This document shows, piece by piece, positions 7,114-16,600 of a DNA stretch of 42,947 nt (position 1 is the first letter of the stretch; each line of letters opens with the position of its first letter). Source of the stretch: Arenibacter sp. P308M17 (lineage in GTDB: Bacteria; Bacteroidota; Bacteroidia; Flavobacteriales; Flavobacteriaceae); contig NZ_QVON01000013.1 of NCBI RefSeq assembly GCF_003426735.1, forward strand, positions 1 through 42,947, in the 5' to 3' direction. The position numbers were made by a program, and so were the translations under genes. The notes below the pieces were generated by a model. The model saw only the letters and a program-made list of their open reading frames with translations, did no database searches and was not told the origin of the DNA.

Positions 7114-8013
7114 TTATTGCCCCAATTTAAAATTCACAACTACAAAACCAACTTGTTGACTAGGTGCCTCGGAATCCTCGTTCCACCGATGCATCATGGC
7201 GGTTGCCTTGGCAGGCCCCAATAAGCAGGGATCGTTATTCGTGGTACCCTTTACCCCCGGTTCGGCACTTACCACCTTACCGCTTCTGTCCACTACGATC
7301 TTCACGACTACCCTACCTTCCTCGTTACATTCCTGTTGTACCTTGCCCTTGTTCTCCAAAGACCTCCCGTTAAGCCCATAACCCCCAGTACCACTGCCAG
7401 ATCCTGGACTTCCGTAATAACTTGTGGCGTAGGGATCTCCGTCTGGACGGCCTTTATCTCCCGCCCTGTTATCATCACCTTCACTTCCGGAAGCAGTTCC
7501 TTCGGATTTATTTATACCTCCTATAAGCTCGTCCAATTTGCTTTTTTTCGCCTGCTGTTCCTTCCTGACCCTTTCTTCGGCCTCCCTCTTTTCCTGCGCA
7601 ACCCGCTCCGCTTCTGCTTGGGCCTTTTTGGCCGCCTCGTCCGCCTTGCGTTTGGCTTCCTGCTGCTGTTTGATTTTTATGGATTCCTCATTTTCCTGGG
7701 TGAGCAGTTTTTCGGCAGGCTTTTCCTTGGCTACCTGTTCCTCGGGCACCTTTTCCACCACTTCCTCCACCTTCTCCTCTTGAACCTTGGGTTCCTTTAT
7801 GGGAGTGTTAAGGGGTTCCGATTTAACTTTTTCCTTGGGCTGCACCCTGCCGCTACCAAAATTGGTCGTTCCAAAGTTTACCGAAATACCATTTTCGATT
7901 GGAGGATCCATATAGGTAAGTCCAATATAAAAAAGCAACAGCAATAGTGCACTTAACAGAATAGTAGTAAGTGTAAATGATTTTTTCTCGTGTCTCGTAT
8001 TCAGTAATGACAT
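7114..8013 (-). CDS. TonB-like energy transducer protein
   Basis: This 299-residue inner-membrane protein should couple the proton motive force, through ExbB/ExbD, to outer-membrane TonB-dependent receptors such as SusC. It has an N-terminal transmembrane helix (about residues 13-32), then a periplasm-spanning region rich in Pro, Lys and Glu with a long Ala/Glu/Lys coiled-coil (about 95-160), a Gly/Ser/Asp linker, and a C-terminal TonB-type domain (about 230-299, GRVVVKIVVDRSGKVVSAEPG). The C-terminal domain lacks the classic YP motif of E. coli TonB, common for Bacteroidota paralogs, so TolA-like function is possible. Its ATG overlaps the exbD stop by 1 bp. Confidence 0.85.
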   Translation of the reverse strand: MSLLNTRHEKKSFTLTTILLSALLLLLFYIGLTYMDPPIENGISVNFGTTNFGSGRVQPKEKVKSEPLNTPIKEPKVQEEKVEEVVEKVPEEQVAKEKPAEKLLTQENEESIKIKQQQEAKRKADEAAKKAQAEAERVAQEKREAEERVRKEQQAKKSKLDELIGGINKSEGTASGSEGDDNRAGDKGRPDGDPYATSYYGSPGSGSGTGGYGLNGRSLENKGKVQQECNEEGRVVVKIVVDRSGKVVSAEPGVKGTTNNDPCLLGPAKATAMMHRWNEDSEAPSQQVGFVVVNFKLGQ

Positions 8014-8399
8014 TAATTTGGTCGCACCGCCAAAATAACCTTGTAATTATTCCTATTGGCAATATCCATTACGTTCACCGCCTCTTTGATGGCAACGCTC
8101 TCTTCCGCCCTTAGAATAATAGTAGGTTTCTCCTGCCCTTCCAGTGCCTTTTTTAATTCAATTTCTATATATTGTCCGTTAATCTTCTCGTTGTTCACAA
8201 AATATTCCAGGTTCTTATTGATGCTTACGGATACATTTTGGGTATTGGTAGATTTCCCCTTGGCCTTGGGCAACAACAAATCCAGTGCATTTGGAGAATT
8301 GGCAGTCAACATAAAGAATATAAGCAATAGGAACACTATATCCGTCATTGAGGACATGCTAAAATCTGGACTAACTTTATTTCTACCTTTTAATTTCAC
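8013..8399 (-). CDS. exbD: ExbD/TolR family biopolymer transporter
   Basis: This 128-residue protein is the peptidoglycan-proximal partner of ExbB in the proton channel that powers TonB. A short cytoplasmic N terminus leads into one transmembrane helix (about residues 20-38, TDIVFLLLIFFML), with Asp20 in the position of the conserved proton-carrying Asp. The rest is a periplasmic ExbD/TolR domain. The gene lies between exbB and the TonB-like gene in the usual order and overlaps the latter by 1 bp, so the two are translationally coupled. ExbD and TolR cannot be told apart by sequence alone. Confidence 0.88.
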   Translation of the reverse strand: MKLKGRNKVSPDFSMSSMTDIVFLLLIFFMLTANSPNALDLLLPKAKGKSTNTQNVSVSINKNLEYFVNNEKINGQYIEIELKKALEGQEKPTIILRAEESVAIKEAVNVMDIANRNNYKVILAVRPN

Positions 8400-8458
8400 C
8401 TTATATTATTTTTAAGTACTATGTTTAAATCCGAACCTGATGTATCCTATGGAAAATA

Positions 8459-8539
8459 AAGAAAAAAGGGTTAAAAGAGAATAAAGATTTTATAATTATT
8501 ATCTTTTTCCTACATCTTTTATCTTAACTCTTTTTTCTT
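8459..8539 (-). repeat. Long imperfect hairpin between exbB and exbD
   Basis: A 16-nt arm at 8459-8474 and its complement at 8524-8539 differ at one position, which forms a G-U pair in one strand's RNA. The loop is about 49 nt and AT-rich. It occupies the middle of the 246-bp exbB-exbD gap, which is long for genes otherwise closely packed. It could be an mRNA processing or attenuation structure; the lack of a T run directly after it argues against a simple terminator. Confidence 0.4.
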
Positions 8540-8645
8540 ACTTCCTAACTCTACCTCTACCTTCTTTTTATTGCTGACTGCTTAACGCCAACAGTAGCCA
8601 TTCTTAAACTTTGAACAGCCTCCTGCCAACGGCAACCGCCCGCCC

Positions 8646-9338
8646 CTACAAGGGTTCGTTCAATAAATCTAAAAATTCCACCGCATTGGCTTCCATTTTA
8701 TGCACTACCTTATCCGTCCTGTTCACCAAATGGTTATACCCTATATAAGCTATAATACCTACAATAAGCCCGGCAACGGTAGTGGTCATGGCCGTATAAA
8801 TACCTGACGCCAACGAACCCATTTCTGCCTGTCCGCCACTACTGGCCATTTGATGGAATGCCAAAATCATCCCGATTACGGTTCCCAAAAACCCGATCAT
8901 AGGCGCTGCTCCCGCAACGGTGGCCAATACACTCACATTTTTTTCCAACTTGTACACCTCTAGGGTGCCGGCATTTTCTATGGCGGTATTAATATCGTCC
9001 AAGGGTTTTCCTATTCTGGATATCCCCTTTTCCGTTAACCTGGCTACTGGCGAATCCGTTTGTGCGCACAATATTTTGGCCGCATCCAATTTCCCGTTGG
9101 TAACATGGTCCCGTATCTGGTTCATAAAATTGCTATCTATCTTCGAAGCTGCCTTGATTGCAAAAATCCTTTCAAAGTAAATATACAGTGCCACAAAGAG
9201 CATTACAAACAAAACACTAATGATCAAGATACTTCCCGTTCCTCCACTTACTATTAAATCTATTACGGATAGTGTCTTTTCTTCGGACACAACTCCCTCT
9301 AATCCCGCCTCTTGAGCCAGGTCTTGTATCAATAACAT
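8646..9338 (-). CDS. exbB: MotA/TolQ/ExbB proton channel family protein
   Basis: This 230-residue inner-membrane protein forms the pentameric proton channel with ExbD. It has three transmembrane helices (about residues 30-53, 133-158 and 178-200) and the family signature region around TVAGAAPMIGFLGTVIGMI and MTTTVAGLIVGIIAYIGYN. An N-terminal extension (about 28 residues, EAGLEGVVSEEK) precedes the first helix, as in many Bacteroidota homologs. It is the first gene of the exbB-exbD-tonB set, 49 bp downstream of nhaD, but a 246-bp gap with a hairpin separates it from exbD. Confidence 0.9.
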   Translation of the reverse strand: MLLIQDLAQEAGLEGVVSEEKTLSVIDLIVSGGTGSILIISVLFVMLFVALYIYFERIFAIKAASKIDSNFMNQIRDHVTNGKLDAAKILCAQTDSPVARLTEKGISRIGKPLDDINTAIENAGTLEVYKLEKNVSVLATVAGAAPMIGFLGTVIGMILAFHQMASSGGQAEMGSLASGIYTAMTTTVAGLIVGIIAYIGYNHLVNRTDKVVHKMEANAVEFLDLLNEPL

Positions 9339-9387
9339 ATATTTTCTTTATTTAAGTTGCCTTAATAACGGTATTTTGTCGATTAAA

Positions 9388-10752
9388 TTATGCGTTCAAC
9401 ACTAAATTTCTAATTAATATAAATCCTATGGCACCGGCAGCAAATCCCAAGAAAGCCAACCATGCAATTTTTTTCAAATACCAGAAGAAGTCTATTTTTT
9501 CCATTCCCATGGCCACAACACCTGCTGCAGAACCAATAATCAACATACTACCACCTGTTCCTGCGGAATAAGCAATAAAATGCCAAACGGGGTCATCCAT
9601 TCCTACGGAGAACATTCCTATACTGGCTGCGACCAGGGGCACATTATCTATTACCGCAGACCCAATACCAAGGAACAGCACCACCAAATCCGACACCAAT
9701 TCGCCCTTGGATTCCGTGCCCAACATAGGCATTACCTCATCCAAAGTCCCGGCAAAATGGAACAACATCCCTAATGACTCCAATGCTGCAACCGCCATTA
9801 ATATTCCCAAAAAGAAAAGAATACTCGGTAATTCAATTTTGGAAAGGGATTTATGTACCGGACTGTGATGTGATTCTGCCTCGCTCTCACCGTCAATATT
9901 GGAAATACTGAATTTTGAACTACTATATATTTCGGCAAATGTAGCTACCACGGCCAAAGAAAGCATCATACCAACATAAGGAGGCAAATGCGTCAGGGTC
10001 TTAAAAAAGGGAACAAATATTATGGCGCCTAAGCCCAAATAAAGCATAGTGGCCCCGTATTTGGATTTTCTTGGCTCCCCTTCATCCAGTTCGGCATCAA
10101 TATTACCGGAAAATGCCTTGTACCTGCTTGCAATAAAGGTGGGCACTACCATACAGATTATAGACGGCAATAAAACGTGCTCTATCAGTTGAAGGGCAGA
10201 CACCTTATTGGCGATCCATAACATCGTAGTGGTAACATCCCCAATTGGAGACCAAGCCCCTCCGGCATTTGCAGCTATGATAATCATCCCGGCAAACCAA
10301 AGCCTTGTTTCCCTTTCCTTGATCACCTTCTGAAGTATGGTAATCAAAACAATGGTAGCAGTCAGGTTATCTATTATAGCGGAAAGTATAAAGGCCAAAA
10401 TGGAGAACAACCACAATAATTTTCTCTTGCTCCTGGTTTTTATAAAACCTTTTATGGTTGCAAAGCCATCAAAGTAATCTATTATTTCCACAATGGTCAT
10501 CGCCCCCAGAAGAAAGACCAATATTTCCGCCGTTTTTCCAAGATGGTGCAGTAAAATCTCATCTATATGGGTCGCCTCCAACTCCCGGAGCTCGGCATTG
10601 ACCTCAAAAACCGGCATATGTGCCAAAGCAATTACCGCCCATAACAGGGCCATCATGGCCAAGGCGGGGATTAATTTATCAATTTTAAGATTGTGCTCCA
10701 GGGTTATTGCCAGGTAACCGGCAACGAATAAGATAATAATAATGGTCTCCAT
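9388..10752 (-). CDS. nhaD: Sodium:proton antiporter, NhaD family
   Basis: This 454-residue polytopic membrane protein should exchange Na+ (or Li+) for H+ across the inner membrane. About 12 hydrophobic segments are visible. Typical NhaD/ArsB-type motifs include SAIIDNLTATIVL, AANAGGAWSPIGDVTTTM and a second pseudo-repeat GSAVIDNVPLVAASIG, then AGTGGSMLIIGSAAG. The two inverted repeats with DN residues are the ion-binding elements of the ion-transporter superfamily. It starts 13 bp after the stop of the amino-acid dehydrogenase gene in the same direction, so they form an operon. Sodium pumping fits a marine lifestyle. Confidence 0.92.
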   Translation of the reverse strand: METIIIILFVAGYLAITLEHNLKIDKLIPALAMMALLWAVIALAHMPVFEVNAELRELEATHIDEILLHHLGKTAEILVFLLGAMTIVEIIDYFDGFATIKGFIKTRSKRKLLWLFSILAFILSAIIDNLTATIVLITILQKVIKERETRLWFAGMIIIAANAGGAWSPIGDVTTTMLWIANKVSALQLIEHVLLPSIICMVVPTFIASRYKAFSGNIDAELDEGEPRKSKYGATMLYLGLGAIIFVPFFKTLTHLPPYVGMMLSLAVVATFAEIYSSSKFSISNIDGESEAESHHSPVHKSLSKIELPSILFFLGILMAVAALESLGMLFHFAGTLDEVMPMLGTESKGELVSDLVVLFLGIGSAVIDNVPLVAASIGMFSVGMDDPVWHFIAYSAGTGGSMLIIGSAAGVVAMGMEKIDFFWYLKKIAWLAFLGFAAGAIGFILIRNLVLNA

Positions 10753-10765
10753 GCTATCAATTGGT

Positions 10766-11992
10766 TTAAATTAATTGTCTCAAAGCAATCTCTAATCCGG
10801 TTTTACTGAGATTGACTTTTGATTTATTTTGATCAAATATATTTAAAATTGCGTTTCTAATGGTATTTGAAGTGTCATTAAAAATAAGTTCGTCTTCCAT
10901 AGCCACCCTTCCCTTCATAAAATAGGCAAAGACCCTGGCCATTCCGCAGTTGGATATAAAATCGGGTATTAGGCTTACCCGTTCGTCCGTATACTCCATT
11001 ATTGGCCCAAAAAATATCTCCTTATCCGCAAAGGGCACATTGGCCCCGCAACTTATCACCTCCAATCCCCTATAGATCATTTTAGAAATTTGTTCCTCTG
11101 TTACCAAGCGGGATGCGGCACAGGGCACAAAGATCTCGGTGGGCAAATTCCATATTCTATGGTTCATTTCAGCAAATGGAATACTATTTTCCACAAAAAG
11201 TCCATTTCCCTTTCTGTTAAGAAAGAATGTTCTTATCTGCTCCAAGGAATATCCTTCCCCATTAATTATTCCTCCGGACCTATCTATAATCCCTACCACT
11301 TTCGCCCCCATTTTGGCCAAATAAAAGGCCGCCGCCGACCCTACATTACCAAAACCCTGTACAATGGCCCTTTTGCCTTTGATTGAGCCTCCATATATGT
11401 CATAATAATGCTTCACCGCTTCCGCAACCCCAAAACCGGTTATCATATCAGCAACCGTAAATTTCCGGGCTACCGAAGGGGAGTAGACCTTCACCTCCAA
11501 AACTTTGACAACTCCCAATCTCAACTGACCTATCCTATTGATCTTGTCTGCTTCGGTAGGTCTAAAATGACCGTTAAAAACACCTTCTTGGGGGTGCCAG
11601 ACCCCCACATCTTCCGTAATGGGGATAACCTCGTGAATTTCATCCACATTTAAATCCCCTCCGGTACCATAATAACTTTTCAACAATGGCGCCACTGCAT
11701 GGTACCACCTTTTAAGCACCCCAGATTTTCTGGGGTCGTTTGGATCAAAATTGATACCGGACTTTGCGCCACCGATCGGAGGTCCCGAAACCGTAAATTT
11801 CACTTCCATTGTTTTCGCAAGTGATAGGACTTCGTCCATATCCAGCCCATCCCTCATTCTGGTACCTCCACCAGCGGCCCCGCCGCGAAGGGAATTTATC
11901 ACTGTCCATCCTTCCGCCTCCGTTTCCCGGTCTTTCCAGTAGAAAACAATTTCAGGGGTCTTGTTTTCATACTTTTTTAATAACTCTTTCAT
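10766..11992 (-). CDS. Glu/Leu/Phe/Val family amino-acid dehydrogenase
   Basis: This 408-residue cytosolic enzyme catalyses reversible oxidative deamination of an amino acid with NAD(P)+. The N-terminal substrate domain has the PPIGGAKSGI motif with the likely catalytic Lys77. The C-terminal Rossmann domain has GFGNVGSAAAFYL (about residue 213 on) followed by VVGIIDRSGG. Sequence alone does not settle leucine versus glutamate; the family label is safest. It is the first gene of an operon with nhaD, and is divergent from the acyl-CoA dehydrogenase gene across a 233-bp gap. A link between the two (branched-chain amino-acid breakdown giving acyl-CoA) is possible. Confidence 0.85.
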   Translation of the reverse strand: MKELLKKYENKTPEIVFYWKDRETEAEGWTVINSLRGGAAGGGTRMRDGLDMDEVLSLAKTMEVKFTVSGPPIGGAKSGINFDPNDPRKSGVLKRWYHAVAPLLKSYYGTGGDLNVDEIHEVIPITEDVGVWHPQEGVFNGHFRPTEADKINRIGQLRLGVVKVLEVKVYSPSVARKFTVADMITGFGVAEAVKHYYDIYGGSIKGKRAIVQGFGNVGSAAAFYLAKMGAKVVGIIDRSGGIINGEGYSLEQIRTFFLNRKGNGLFVENSIPFAEMNHRIWNLPTEIFVPCAASRLVTEEQISKMIYRGLEVISCGANVPFADKEIFFGPIMEYTDERVSLIPDFISNCGMARVFAYFMKGRVAMEDELIFNDTSNTIRNAILNIFDQNKSKVNLSKTGLEIALRQLI

Positions 11993-12195
11993 TGTTCCTC
12001 ACAATAAATGTATTGATTTCATTTGCTATTAGGGGATACTACGTATCCATTTGGTTTATTGTACCGACCTAGCTAATGTTGTCTCATAATTGTTAAGTTC
12101 CTTTACAGATAAAAAAGTATAAAACCGAACAAATATAAAAATATAGATTAGGTTTTAATGTTTTTATTCCCCATTATTATTCCATACTATACTCG

Positions 12196-12203
12196 TATAT
12201 TTG
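12196..12203 (+). promoter_or_regulatory. Candidate -7 box for the acyl-CoA dehydrogenase gene
   Basis: TATATTTG matches the Bacteroidota -7 consensus TAnnTTTG exactly and lies 22 bp before the gene's first ATG. No good -33 TTG was found at the usual spacing, so this is a candidate only. Confidence 0.4.
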
Positions 12204-12225
12204 TAATGTTGCCATATTTTTTTCA

Positions 12226-13377
12226 ATGCAAATGGATTTTACACTATCGGAAGAACAGTTGATGATACAGCAGGCGGCAAAGGATTTTGCCCAAAATGAA
12301 TTACTGCCCGGGGTCATAGAAAGGGATGACGCACAAAAATTCCCTACAGGGCAGGTAAAGAAAATGGGGGAACTGGGGTTCATGGGGATGATGGTAGACC
12401 CAAAGTACGGTGGAAGTGGCCTGGATACCATTTCATATGTGCTGGCCATGGAAGAACTTTCCAAAGTGGATGCCTCCGCTTCGGTAATCGTATCCGTCAA
12501 TAACTCCTTGGTCTGCTGGGGACTGGAAACTTTTGGCAGCGAAGAACAAAAGGAAAAATATTTGACCCGTTTGTCCACAGGACAATGTATTGGGGCGTTC
12601 TGTCTTTCCGAGCCAGAAGCGGGCAGCGATGCCACTTCCCAAAAAACAACGGCCATGGACCGTGGGGACCACTATATTATAAATGGCACCAAAAACTGGA
12701 TCACCAATGGAAATTCGGCCGAAATTTATTTAGTAATTGCCCAGACCGATATTTCAAAAGGACATAAGGGCATAAATGCCCTGATTGTGGAAAAGGGTGC
12801 ACCAGGTTTTGAAATCGGCCCCAAGGAAAATAAATTGGGCATTAGGGGAAGTGACACCCACTCCCTGATCTTTAATGATGTTAAGGTACCCAAAAAAAAT
12901 AGGATAGGGGAAGATGGATTTGGTTTTAAATTTGCCATGAAGACCCTTGCCGGTGGCCGTATAGGAATTGCAGCCCAAGCATTGGGGATTGCAGCCGGCG
13001 CATATGAACTGGCTAAAAAATATTCCAAAGAACGAAAGACCTTTGGCACGGAAATCAGCAACCATCAGGCCATAGCCTTTAAACTTGCGGATATGCACAC
13101 CCAAATTGAAGCGGCAAGGTATTTGGTCTACAAAGCGGCCTGGGACAAGGATCAGGGCAACGACTACGATCTTTCGGGCGCAATGGCAAAACTCTACGCT
13201 TCCCAAGTAGCTATGGATACGGCCGTGGAAGCGGTACAAATTCATGGCGGTAATGGCTTTGTAAAGGACTACCATGTGGAGAGAATGATGCGCGACGCCA
13301 AGATCACCCAGATCTATGAAGGCACTTCGGAAATACAGAAAATTGTAATTTCACGAAGTATTATTAATGAAAAATAA
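12226..13377 (+). CDS. Acyl-CoA dehydrogenase, short-chain/butyryl-CoA type
   Basis: This 383-residue FAD enzyme introduces an alpha,beta double bond into acyl-CoA and passes electrons to electron-transfer flavoprotein. Family motifs are clear: CLSEPEAGSDATSQKT (FAD/substrate loop), YIINGTKNWITNG, and YEGTSEIQ near the C terminus, where Glu365 is the likely catalytic base as in short-chain and butyryl-CoA dehydrogenases. Length is standard. A second in-frame ATG at 12232 could be the true start (MDFTLSEEQ is the common beginning). Substrate range (butyryl, isovaleryl or 2-methylacyl) cannot be fixed from sequence. Confidence 0.9.
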   Translation: MQMDFTLSEEQLMIQQAAKDFAQNELLPGVIERDDAQKFPTGQVKKMGELGFMGMMVDPKYGGSGLDTISYVLAMEELSKVDASASVIVSVNNSLVCWGLETFGSEEQKEKYLTRLSTGQCIGAFCLSEPEAGSDATSQKTTAMDRGDHYIINGTKNWITNGNSAEIYLVIAQTDISKGHKGINALIVEKGAPGFEIGPKENKLGIRGSDTHSLIFNDVKVPKKNRIGEDGFGFKFAMKTLAGGRIGIAAQALGIAAGAYELAKKYSKERKTFGTEISNHQAIAFKLADMHTQIEAARYLVYKAAWDKDQGNDYDLSGAMAKLYASQVAMDTAVEAVQIHGGNGFVKDYHVERMMRDAKITQIYEGTSEIQKIVISRSIINEK

Positions 13378-13695
13378 TACACAATTCATGCACACCCCCC
13401 TTTTTTTTGTGGGGTAATTACTGAAAAAATATAATATTAATGAATAACCACCCCCTTTTCTAAATAGGGATACTTATCAAAATAAACAATTTTATATTAT
13501 TAACTCCCCCTTAATAGGAATAAAATCAATATACAAACCCTAATATTGAGGAAATCCTAATTTAATGGGTTCAAATATCAGAATATGCATTTTTTTAAAC
13601 GTTGAATTATAAACGTTGAATTTCTTTCTTACTATTTATAATAGCACTGCATTAAATGTAAATATTTTGATATTTTTGAACAAATATGATAATTT
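13378..13695 (+). promoter_or_regulatory. Intergenic leader of gltB with candidate promoter
   Basis: This 318-bp, very AT-rich gap has no gene. A C-rich/G-rich pair (ACCCC...GGGGT) around a T run at about 13393-13414 could form a weak hairpin after the acyl-CoA dehydrogenase gene. TATTTTTG (13671-13678) matches the TAnnTTTG -7 box, 17 bp before the gltB ATG, which would give a very short leader. The word AAACGTTGAAT occurs twice near 13597-13622, a possible regulator site. Confidence 0.4.
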
Positions 13696-16600
13696 ATGAA
13701 GCTGAGAAAACAAGGATTGTACCTACCGGAATTTGAACATGATAACTGTGGCGCAGGATTTATTTGTAGTCTGAAAGGAAAAAAGTCGAACGACATTATC
13801 CATAAGGCTTTGGAAATATTGGAAAGATTGGAGCACAGGGGAGCTGTAAGTTCGGATGGGAAAACCGGAGATGGTGCTGGAATCCTAATAGATATTCCGC
13901 ACGATTTTTTTCAGGACGTATGCAACTTTGAACTTCCTGAACCAGGTAGTTACGCCGTGGGCAATGTTTTTTTGCCCCAAAAGGAAAACCAACGGGACTA
14001 CTGCATAGAGGTTTTTGAAACCAATATTAAAAAACAAGGTTTAAAATTATTGGGATGGAGGGATGTTCCCATAAACAAATCCATTCCCGGAAGAATAGCC
14101 GCCGAGACCGAACCTTTTGTTAAACAAGTATTTGTTGCGAGAGAAAATGACGAACAGGATTTCTTCCATTTCAACCTAAAGCTGTTCATTGCCAGAAAAG
14201 TCACGGAACACACCGTAAACGCTTCCAAGTTATCGGAAAGCAAATTTTTCTATGTTCCGAGTCTTTCCACAAAAATTATAATCTTCAAAGGCCTTTTGAT
14301 GCCGGAAGATATCAGCCTATACTACAAAGACCTTTTGGATCCAAGGGTAGTTACCCGATTGGCCCTTGTGCATCAACGCTTTTCCACCAATACTTTCCCT
14401 ACTTGGGATTTGGCACAACCTTTCCGATATATGTGCCACAACGGGGAAATAAACACCCTTAGAGGCAATGTTTCAAGAATGCGCTCCAGGGAGGAACTCA
14501 TGAAAAGTGATTGGTTTGGGGACGAAATAAAAAACATTATCCCTATAATACTACCAGGGAAATCGGATTCCGCCACCATGGACATGGTCGTGGAACTATT
14601 GTTAATGACGGGAAGATCGCTCCCTGAGGTGATGATGATCCTGGTACCTGAGGCCTGGGAAAAGAACAATGATATGTCCGAAGCAAAAAAGGCCTTCTAC
14701 GAGTACCACTCCTGCTTAATGGAACCATGGGACGGGCCTGCATCCATCCCTTTTACCGATGGAAACTATATTGGTGCCGTATTGGACAGGAATGGATTGC
14801 GTCCTTCGCGATATTCAGTGACCAAAGACGGTTATGTTATTATGTCGTCCGAAGTTGGGGTGGTAGAAATTGAGCCCGAAAACATTGAATTGCACGGAAG
14901 ACTTGAACCTGGAAAAATGTTCTTGGTAAACATGGTAGAAGGACGTATTGTGAATGACGAGGAAATCAAGGAAGAAATTGCGGTAAGGTATCCCTACAAG
15001 GAATGGTTGAGCAAGAATCTGGTGCACCTTAAGGATATCCCATACAATGACTGTCCCCTTTTCTTAAATGAAGCGACCGTACAAAAGAGAAAAGCGGTAT
15101 TTGGATATACCCTGGAAGATATAAACACCATTATACTTCCCATGGGAAAAACGGCCAAAGAGCCTCTGGGATCAATGGGCTCGGACACGCCTATCGCTAT
15201 TTTATCCGATCGCCCACAATTAATATACAATTATTTTAAGCAATTGTTCGCCCAGGTTACCAACCCACCATTGGATGGTATTCGTGAGGAGCTGATTACG
15301 GATATTAGCCTAACCTTGGGCAGCGACCATAATATTTTTGAATTTTCCGAACTGCATTGCCGGAAATTAAAAATTAAGAATCCGGTCATATCCAAGGAAG
15401 ATCTGGATAAAATAAAGAATTATGATGCCAGTCCCGACTATAAAGTAGTTTCCATTGCCATGCTCTATGACATTGAAAAGGGGCATAATGGCCTTGAAGA
15501 TGCTTTGGAATCTATTTTACATCAGGCAGAACAAGCTATTGATGAGGGTGCCAACATCATTATTTTATCCGATAGGAACGTAAGCAAGGAAAAAGCCCCT
15601 ATTCCGGCCTTGTTGGCATGTTCATTTGTAAACAGCGGACTTCAGAGGTTGGGCAAACGGTCCAAACTAAGTGTAATTATTGAATCCGCAGAACCTAGGG
15701 AAGTACACCATTTTGCCTTATTATTCGGGTTTGGCGCCAGTGCCATTAACCCATATTTGGTCAATGAAATTATTGCGGAGCAAATTGAGGAGCACGATAT
15801 TACCGAATACACTTTTGAAGAAGCCATTAACAACTACAACAAAGCCGTAGGCAAGGGCATTCTCAAGGTTATGAACAAGATTGGAATATCTACCCTAAAT
15901 TCATACCGAGGATCCCAATTGTTCGAATGTATTGGAATAAACACCTCAACCGTAGACAAATATTTCCCCAACACCCCCACCAGAATTCAGGGTATAGGAT
16001 TATATGAAATTGAGAAGGAAATTGCAAAGCGCCATCGCAAAGCCTACTTGGACACGGAAATAGCAGCCAATTTGGATTTGGAAATTGGCGGACAATACCG
16101 TTGGAGAAGGGATGGTGAAAAACACCTTTTCAATCCTTTAAGTATTGCCAAACTACAAAAATCGGTTAGAAACAACGAACCGGAATCCTATAAGGAATTT
16201 GCCCAAATGGTGAATGAGCAATCCAAGGATTTGATGACCATTCGTGGACTTTTTGAGTTCTCCAATTACGACCCTATTCCTTTGGATGACGTGGAACCAT
16301 GGACAGAAATAGTAAAACGCTTTAAAACCGGCGCAATGTCCTATGGATCCATTAGCAAGGAAGCCCATGAAAATTTGGCAATAGCCATGAACAGGATCGG
16401 TGGAAAAAGTAATTCCGGTGAAGGCGGGGAGGATGCAGAACGTTTTTATAAGAACCAAACGGGGGATTGGAAAAACAGTGCCATAAAGCAGGTGGCTTCC
16501 GGTAGATTTGGGGTTACTTCCAATTATTTGACCAACGCACAAGAGATTCAGATTAAAATGGCACAAGGGGCCAAGCCGGGGGAAGGCGGACAGTTACCAG

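Noticed and set aside
7336..7947. 203-codon plus-strand frame opposite the TonB-like gene
   Set aside because: Phe/Leu-rich shadow produced by the Lys/Glu-rich coding sequence on the other strand.
13393..13414. Terminator after the acyl-CoA dehydrogenase gene
   Set aside because: The C/G-rich pair is short and the T run is in the loop, not after the stem; too weak to call.
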